Notes under the pieces: model-generated | Told to the model about the DNA's origin: nothing | Seen by the model: the letters and a program-made list of their open reading frames with translations, nothing else | The model's database searches: none | In this document: one piece after another, positions 59,926 through 64,000 of the stretch | Layout: the number at the start of each line of letters is the position of its first letter | Position numbering within the stretch: position 1 is the first letter of the stretch | Made by a program: the position numbers and the translations under genes | Origin: Enterobacter kobei | Lineage (GTDB): Bacteria > Pseudomonadota > Gammaproteobacteria > Enterobacterales > Enterobacteriaceae | NCBI RefSeq assembly: GCF_018323985.1 | Contig: NZ_AP024590.1 | Coordinates: forward strand, 2,666,001-2,730,000 | Direction: 5' to 3' | DNA: 64,000 nt

Positions 59926-60244
59926 GAATAATGAGGAGTTTTGTTGTGGTGCCGAATATCTTCGGAAAGTCTTTAGTCAGCCACCGTGACTTGCGCCTTT
60001 CAAGGATTGTTGATGCTGAGACAACAAGCTGTTTGCGCCCCGCAAATGCGGATAACACTACTCATTCACATTAGCAAATCTTCTTTATTACAGCAATTTC
60101 CAAAACTGTGGTGCCGGGTGCCTCCCGGTGAGCCTGCGCCAGCACACAGAACCCGCGATGCATATGTGCAGATGCTGGATCGCCCCACCGCACAGGGGGA
60201 TTCACCACATCAATACGTTAAGCCGAATTCATCATCTCAGTCAA
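59926..60244. other. Structured leader downstream of the tRNA-like gene
   Basis: 319 bp without a gene. The stretch near 60115-60140 folds as CCGGG-TGCCT-CCCGG within GGTGCCGGGTGCCTCCCGG; I see no frame through it. Probably untranslated late RNA. Confidence 0.4.
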
Positions 60245-60321
60245 TGGTCCGCCATCGGGGAATCGAACCCCGAACCGCAGAGGCAAATCTCTGCGTGCTC
60301 TCCCTTTGAGCTAATGGCGGA
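60245..60321 (-). tRNA. tRNA-like gene with irregular anticodon arm
   Basis: 77 bases ending in encoded CCA. Acceptor strands TCCGCCAT / ATGGCGGA pair over eight bases; D arm GCTC-AAAGGGA-GAGC; T arm CGGGG-TTCGATT-CCCCG is perfect. The anticodon arm CGCAGAG-ATTTGC-CTCTGCG pairs over seven bases and leaves only six loop bases, so a normal anticodon cannot be read; TTG or TGC are possible registers. It may be a decayed or specialised phage tRNA. Confidence 0.65.
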
Positions 60322-60352
60322 AAAAAAAGACCAGCGGCTTGTAGCGCTGGTC
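60322..60352 (-). terminator. Terminator abutting the tRNA-like gene
   Basis: Minus strand GACCAGCG-CTACAAGC-CGCTGGTC and eight T residues, ending at the first tRNA base. The tRNA is thus made only by read-through or by processing. Confidence 0.75.
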
Positions 60353-60543
60353 AATGATGAGAGGGTGGCCGTTACAGTTACAAACTATCTCATCATAAAA
60401 AGTACTGCCATGTGTACTCTTTTATTCGTTTTGAATAATAGCCAGCGACTGAATTTGACGAAAATACCCGAATGAAATTTTTCCAAAAATCTGACTTAAA
60501 TCACACTCTGTCAAAGGCACCTGAAGATGCCTTTTGCAAAGTG

Positions 60544-60699
60544 TTATTTGCTGGCTCTTACAAGCGGCCAGAGTAATACGATAGCTCCGGCCACCAGCAC
60601 GCCGTCTGCCAGGATCGACATCATCTTTCCTGTGAAGTCGATAGCCACCACCAGGAACAAGAGTACCGCGGCGGCAGCCCAGCGGAGCTTACCGATCAC
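60544..60699 (-). CDS. 51-residue two-helix membrane protein
   Basis: Starts at GTG (M-I-G-K-L-R-W), overlapping the TerB-like stop as GTGA, so it is translationally coupled. Two hydrophobic helices (about 8-20, 28-45). A longer upstream frame is rejected. It probably works with the TerB-like protein at the membrane. Confidence 0.65.
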   Translation of the reverse strand: MIGKLRWAAAAVLLFLVVAIDFTGKMMSILADGVLVAGAIVLLWPLVRASK

Positions 60700-61121
60700 A
60701 GGTACTGATCCAACGGCAACTGAAGCGCCTGCGCAATTTTCTTCAACTGCGCCTCTTCTTCTTCGCCGATCCCATCGTGGTCGGCAATATCCAGGCAGAG
60801 ACAAAGAACGTTAACCGCATCGTCAGTACCGGCAACGTCCGCCAGTTCACGCAGTGCCTGGGCATTAGCAGAACGCGGCGATGCTTCGTAACGTGCGCGA
60901 ATGTTGCTACTCATCTGCGCGATCTCACCGGCGAACGGTGCGAATGCTGGTAATGCTGAGATGGTTTTCTCCAGCACGGCGATTTCTTTCGCATCACAGG
61001 TACCGTCTGCATATGCTATGGAGTAAGCGCCCCACACAGTAGCTTCGACCGCATCGCGATTTTCCATTTTCTTTACTTCGACAACGGCTTTACGGGCTTT
61101 CTTTTTGAAGATACCAAACAT
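60696..61121 (-). CDS. TerB-family protein
   Basis: A 141-residue helical protein. A basic N-terminus (F-K-K-K-A-R-K) leads to the TerB/DjlA-type helical bundle, with Y-A-D-G-T-C-D-A-K-E metal-binding-like Asp residues near 37 and a second D-I-A-D-H-D-G-I-G-E near 112. TerB proteins belong to tellurite/stress membrane complexes. First gene after tR' in the late operon. Its role for the phage is unknown. Confidence 0.82.
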   Translation of the reverse strand: MFGIFKKKARKAVVEVKKMENRDAVEATVWGAYSIAYADGTCDAKEIAVLEKTISALPAFAPFAGEIAQMSSNIRARYEASPRSANAQALRELADVAGTDDAVNVLCLCLDIADHDGIGEEEEAQLKKIAQALQLPLDQYL

Positions 61122-61140
61122 GGTGACTTTCCTTTTAGGG

Positions 61141-61207
61141 GGTGAGCCAGCGCTCAGAAATGGTCAGCCCACAGAGACGGTCACACCGACCATCACTCTG
61201 GCTCACC
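61141..61207. repeat. Nested inverted repeats in the late leader
   Basis: Outer arms GGTGAGCCAG / CTGGCTCACC (10/10) and inner arms ATGGTC / GACCAT. The whole element lies between tR' and the TerB-like start and would fold in the late RNA, or bind a dimeric protein. Confidence 0.7.
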
Positions 61208-61263
61208 TCTGAAAGGCTCTGTGGTTGAAGTGCGCCGAGCGTGGCGCGGAGAATTGCAGGCAT

Positions 61264-61290
61264 AAAAAAACCCGCTCGGAAGCGGGTTTA
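61264..61290 (-). terminator. tR' terminator of the late promoter
   Basis: Minus strand AAACCCGCT-TCCG-AGCGGGTTTTTTT, about 40-60 bases after the predicted pR' start. This is the stop that Q-modified polymerase must pass. Confidence 0.85.
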
Positions 61291-61325
61291 GTAACGCTGG
61301 ATATATAACGCCCATCGTTGGAAAA

Positions 61326-61354
61326 AGCCTAACCGCATTTTCCGAATTTTGCAA
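61326..61354 (-). promoter_or_regulatory. Late promoter pR'
   Basis: Minus strand TTGCAA, 17-base spacer, TAGGCT, about 33 bases after the Q stop. Position after Q and before a terminator is the lambda pR'-tR' layout. The Q-binding element should overlap it. Confidence 0.7.
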
Positions 61355-61386
61355 GCATTGTGTAGCTAAAATTCAAAATAGTGCTC

Positions 61387-62145
61387 CTATCTTGTTACTT
61401 TGAGTAAAAGCTTCTCTGCATAAGCTTCTTCCTGCCAGCACTTTGTTACCAGCTTATCGATGACTTCAGCATAACCGCTATACCACTGGTGTTTTGTCAA
61501 ATCCGGCACCAGTCGTTCCACAACCGCGCGGGCCAAGCTGGTGGGAACACGACTGAAGCGGTGACCATTGCAGCGACCGCAGATCTTCTGCACTGGCACG
61601 CCATGCAGCTTGGTACGCTTCACATCAAGCACGATGCCTTTACCTTTGCAACCGCGGCAAGCGGTGCTGACCTCTCCTTTCCCATTGCAGTGTTCACACA
61701 ACGCCTCTACCAGTTCTTGTCTTACCTTTGGTTCAACGCCTCTCACACCTGTATGTTTCACGACGTCCTGAAGTGAGCGACGAACGCCCTTTCCTCTGCA
61801 GTGTTCACACACAGACTTGCTGGCAGCAGAGCGTGAATAATCGGTGTAGGCAAACTGCACAAGACACTGCACTACCTCACTCTTGGTTTTATCGTTGAGC
61901 TTATTCAGAGTGGGATTGTTGAGCGCCAGCGCATAGTGCACCAAGGCATCAATCGCCGGAGCCGGATCCTGAATCCCCATCTTCGCCAGGAACAAGTCGA
62001 AACCCATTGGAGCTTTAGCCTGTACCATCCCCAGTGCGGCCATAATGTCGGTGCCAGTCAGAGAATCTGAGGCAGTAGCAGGCGGAGAATCGCTAATCAG
62101 CGTCGATTTGGCGAAATGGTATTTCACAATGTTTTCGAGGTTCAT
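61387..62145 (-). CDS. Antitermination protein Q
   Basis: A 252-residue phi80/82-type Q. Zinc-binding DnaJ-like repeats C-E-H-C-R-G-K-G (near 113), C-E-H-C-N-G-K-G (near 150), C-R-G-C-K-G-K-G and C-G-R-C-N-G. It binds DNA at pR', loads on paused RNA polymerase and lets it pass tR' and the hairpins of the late operon. Overlaps ylcG by four bases. Confidence 0.9.
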   Translation of the reverse strand: MNLENIVKYHFAKSTLISDSPPATASDSLTGTDIMAALGMVQAKAPMGFDLFLAKMGIQDPAPAIDALVHYALALNNPTLNKLNDKTKSEVVQCLVQFAYTDYSRSAASKSVCEHCRGKGVRRSLQDVVKHTGVRGVEPKVRQELVEALCEHCNGKGEVSTACRGCKGKGIVLDVKRTKLHGVPVQKICGRCNGHRFSRVPTSLARAVVERLVPDLTKHQWYSGYAEVIDKLVTKCWQEEAYAEKLLLKVTR

Positions 62146-62282
62146 GCAGCAGCTCCTGCCAACTGGCTAATGCGAATAAAATTGCGAAGAATGCGGTAAT
62201 CCACCAGCACCGAACCCGGGCGGCGGTAAATGCGAAGGTGCTGCCAGCGCATGCGAAGCGATTCGATCAGTTCTGGATTCAT
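62142..62282 (-). CDS. ylcG: YlcG-family small phage protein
   Basis: A 46-residue basic protein, the same length as DLP12 YlcG, sharing L-R-x-R-W-x-x-L-R-x-Y-R-x-P-G-S-V-L-x-D-Y-R-I-L. Coupled by ATGA overlaps to both rusA and Q. Function unknown. Confidence 0.85.
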   Translation of the reverse strand: MNPELIESLRMRWQHLRIYRRPGSVLVDYRILRNFIRISQLAGAAA

Positions 62283-62641
62283 GCTGGCTCCAGCTCTGTG
62301 ATAGTTAATTCCAGTTTGCCGCCCTTGGTCACCGGCATCCGCTTTACCCGATAATCGTCTACCTGCTGGTCGTCCTGCCAGAACCCGGCTTTGGTCAGTA
62401 CGTCGAATGCAGCCTTCTGCAGGTTGTCCAGGTCTCTGCGGCGGCGGTCAGGCATATGACATTCGATGCGGATCTTCACCGGGCCGGAAATTCCAACATC
62501 CAGCAGCTGGTCTTTGATGATCTGGGCCACGTGGTCGCGGTAAGCCTGCCCTTCTTTGCTGATGTGTGTGCGCCCGCGGTTGTGCCGGTAGTAGCGGTTA
62601 TTGCTCGGCGGCCACGGCAGCGTGATGCTGTAGGTGTTCAT
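62279..62641 (-). CDS. rusA: Holliday junction resolvase RusA
   Basis: A 120-residue dimeric nuclease. P-W-P-P-S-N-N-R-Y-Y start; D-R-R-R-R-D-L-D-N-L holds catalytic Asp residues near 70-74, and D-D-Q-Q-V-D-D the third near 93. It cuts Holliday junctions in phage recombination. Same slot and length as DLP12 rusA. Confidence 0.95.
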   Translation of the reverse strand: MNTYSITLPWPPSNNRYYRHNRGRTHISKEGQAYRDHVAQIIKDQLLDVGISGPVKIRIECHMPDRRRRDLDNLQKAAFDVLTKAGFWQDDQQVDDYRVKRMPVTKGGKLELTITELEPA

Positions 62642-63303
62642 TCCACACCACCCTGCAACTGACGAATAGTGAGGTTACCGCTGAATACGGCACCGGTGTC
62701 GATGTAATACTGATTGGCAAATCGCAGCGGCATACGCGCCGGGGTATGCCCGAAGATAAATAGGTCTGCGCCTTTGATTGCCCTCACAGCGCCACCCTGA
62801 GAGTCATTAATGCGATGCCGGTTCCAGATGACCATCTCCTCTGACACTGGCTTGTCGAACTCATATTCGTCGTGCGGGTAGTCGGCGTGGCAAACAACGT
62901 ATTTCTTATAGCCAGTCACCAATTCGATGATCAGCGGAAGCTGCTCCACTTTGGGAAGCAGATATTTGAGTTGTATATCCTGCTCGATATCCAGTTGATG
63001 CAACCACCCTGCGCCGTTTGACATCCAGTGGCTGAAGCTACCGCCGTTCACCAATGCATCCAGCATCATCTGCTCATGGTTCCCACGAACAGCACGGAAC
63101 CATGGCTGATTAATCAGGTCCAGGCACTCAACGTTTTCGGTACCGCGGTCAACGAGGTCGCCAACAGAGATAAGCAGATCCTGGGCCGGGTCGAAATCCA
63201 AACTGTCCAGCTGAGCCATGAGGTTGGTGTAACAGCCGTGCAAATCACCCACGACCCAGATATTGCGCCAGTCAGCACCATTAATGCGTTGATAGATGCT
63301 CAT
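62638..63303 (-). CDS. Serine/threonine protein phosphatase (lambda NinI type)
   Basis: A 221-residue PP2A-like metallophosphatase, exactly the length of lambda phosphatase. G-D-L-H-G-C, G-D-L-V-D-R-G and R-G-N-H-E-Q metal motifs. The start M-S-I-Y-Q is fixed by the ATGA overlap with ybcO; a longer frame is rejected. Confidence 0.92.
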   Translation of the reverse strand: MSIYQRINGADWRNIWVVGDLHGCYTNLMAQLDSLDFDPAQDLLISVGDLVDRGTENVECLDLINQPWFRAVRGNHEQMMLDALVNGGSFSHWMSNGAGWLHQLDIEQDIQLKYLLPKVEQLPLIIELVTGYKKYVVCHADYPHDEYEFDKPVSEEMVIWNRHRINDSQGGAVRAIKGADLFIFGHTPARMPLRFANQYYIDTGAVFSGNLTIRQLQGGVE

Positions 63304-63590
63304 GCTTTTACTTTCCCCTCTTTCAGCCAGATAACCTGCGTGCGGGCCATGCCCTCCAGGGCGCACTCCTTTGCATAATCGTCATCAACCAGGCGGGTGC
63401 GGCGATCTATTTCGTCGTGGCAGCTGCTGCATGCGATAGTGGCAATCAGGTCAGGCGGCTTAATGCCGGTACCACACAGCCCGGCCAGGCGTATATGCGC
63501 CAGTACGCTCGTTTCTGGGTTGCCGTTGCATACTCCAGGGATACGCACCTGACATTCGCGGCCGCGCGCCGCTTTACGTAAGTCCGTCAT
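63300..63590 (-). CDS. ybcO: YbcO-family nuclease (DUF1364)
   Basis: A 96-residue protein nearly identical in pattern and equal in length to DLP12 YbcO: M-x-D-L-R-K-A-A-R-G-R-E-C-Q-V-R-I-P-G, C-S-S-C-H-D-E-I-D. It is an HNH-like ssDNA nuclease with a zinc site. Start at the second Met, since the extra upstream residues are not in the family. Confidence 0.92.
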   Translation of the reverse strand: MTDLRKAARGRECQVRIPGVCNGNPETSVLAHIRLAGLCGTGIKPPDLIATIACSSCHDEIDRRTRLVDDDYAKECALEGMARTQVIWLKEGKVKA

Positions 63591-63592
63591 GA

Positions 63593-63799
63593 TCACCCCC
63601 ACATCCGGTTTTGCCACCGGCGATCGGCCCGCGGTGGTTTGTTGCCTTCCGGCAGCCGGGCGCTGACGGTCCAGGTGAGGTAATCGGGGTTCAGGCTGCG
63701 TTCAACCTGCACTCCGCGGCGGCGGTATTGCGCCACGAGTTCGTCTGCCTGCTGCGTGGTGCAGTTGATATGCTGGAACCAGCTCTCTGTCATTCCCAT
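63593..63799 (-). CDS. Hypothetical nin-region protein
   Basis: A 66-68-residue basic protein: T-E-S-W-F-Q-H-I-N-C-T-T, then R-R-R-G-V-Q-V-E-R-S, ending R-W-Q-N-R-M-W-G. The ATG at 63799 overlaps the stop of the upstream gene; the ATG at 63793 is also possible. Three bases to ybcO. A common neighbour of ybcO in lambdoid nin regions; function unknown. Confidence 0.75.
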   Translation of the reverse strand: MGMTESWFQHINCTTQQADELVAQYRRRGVQVERSLNPDYLTWTVSARLPEGNKPPRADRRWQNRMWG

Positions 63800-64000
63800 C
63801 ACCCCGCGAAGCTCATCAACTGCGCAGCGGCGTTTTCTGCCTCGCGCTGATTGCTGAATGCCCTGGACAATATCCAGCGCCACAGGACATCAAGCGCGGC
63901 TTTGTACAGCTGCTGGAATTCAGTTTCGTCCATGCTGGCGAAAGCGATACTCCGGGGGTGCTTTTTGAGTGTGCCGTCCGGCAGCTGAATAGCGTCATAG
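63799..64000 (-). CDS. DUF1367/YbcN-like protein, C-terminal part only
   Basis: Cut by the window edge. The visible 66 residues include L-P-D-G-T-L-K-K-H-P-R-S-I-A-F-A-S-M-D, then E-F-Q-Q-L-Y-K, ending A-A-A-Q-L-M-S-F-A-G and TGA. The I-A-F-A-S-M-D element is typical of DUF1367 nin-region proteins. Sequence is read directly; the rest lies beyond 64000. Confidence 0.8.
   Translation of the reverse strand, partial: YDAIQLPDGTLKKHPRSIAFASMDETEFQQLYKAALDVLWRWILSRAFSNQREAENAAAQLMSFAG

Overview
The window is chromosomal DNA of an Enterobacteriaceae member close to Enterobacter and its relatives. The evidence is E. coli-type housekeeping neighbours (yoaJ, yedK, an IbpA-like small heat-shock protein, CspA-family genes, the 3' end of icd) and a lambdoid prophage whose accessory genes (ylcG, rusA, ybcO, ydfK, pin, cor) are of the enterobacterial type. 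The species cannot be fixed from the sequence alone.

Layout. (1) 1-8.9 kb, core-like chromosome: a yoaJ peptide gene, a GAF-GGDEF-EAL c-di-GMP phosphodiesterase, a LysE-type exporter, a GNAT acetyltransferase, yedK, a small heat-shock protein, a methyl-accepting chemotaxis protein with a near-consensus sigma-28 promoter, and a cold-shock cluster (csp, ynfU, a divergent csp). (2) 8.95-9.11 kb: a displaced 3' end of icd with its terminator, the scar left when an e14/phage-21-type element integrates into icd. (3) 9.2-27 kb, accessory cargo: a zinc-ribbon protein, LysR/GST, an APH-fold kinase, AraC/MFS, a small cold-shock and connector-protein cluster (including a YmcF/YnfQ-like gene with no AUG start), a decayed second copy of the ynfU-csp block, and an 8.6-kb gene for a full-length NdvB/ChvB-type cyclic beta-1,2-glucan synthase. 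(4) 27-64 kb: a lambdoid siphoprophage that continues beyond the right edge, nearly all on the minus strand.

The prophage is read from right to left. The nin-type genes (DUF1367, ybcO, phosphatase, rusA, ylcG) lead to antiterminator Q, followed by a recognisable late promoter pR' and terminator tR'. The late operon then runs through a TerB-like gene, a tRNA-like gene, a lysis cassette (two holin-type proteins, GH19 endolysin, Rz with nested Rz1), an accessory block, glycosyltransferases, HNH, terminases, an HK97-type protease-capsid fusion, portal, a tandem-repeat protein, connectors and a lambda-type tail (V, G/GT with a GGGAAAG frameshift site, tape measure, M, L, K, I, J). It ends with the FhuA-blocking lipoprotein Cor, a tail fibre, and a Pin-type invertible switch that exchanges the fibre C-terminus for a silent S74-peptidase cassette.

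How it fits together: in E. coli e14 the order is icd - int ... tail fibre - pin - cargo (mcrA) - icd remnant. The same order here suggests that the prophage and the 9-27 kb cargo share one icd insertion, with integrase and intact icd predicted to the right of the window. That link is inference; an older, separate insertion of the cargo is possible. Several small genes were read directly from the bases: the 30-aa peptide at 3.4 kb, the ymcF-like gene, two zinc-ribbon genes near 54 kb, two short hydrophilic proteins near 54.8 kb, the 55-aa gene before portal, a 32-aa membrane peptide at 59.1 kb, and ylcG.
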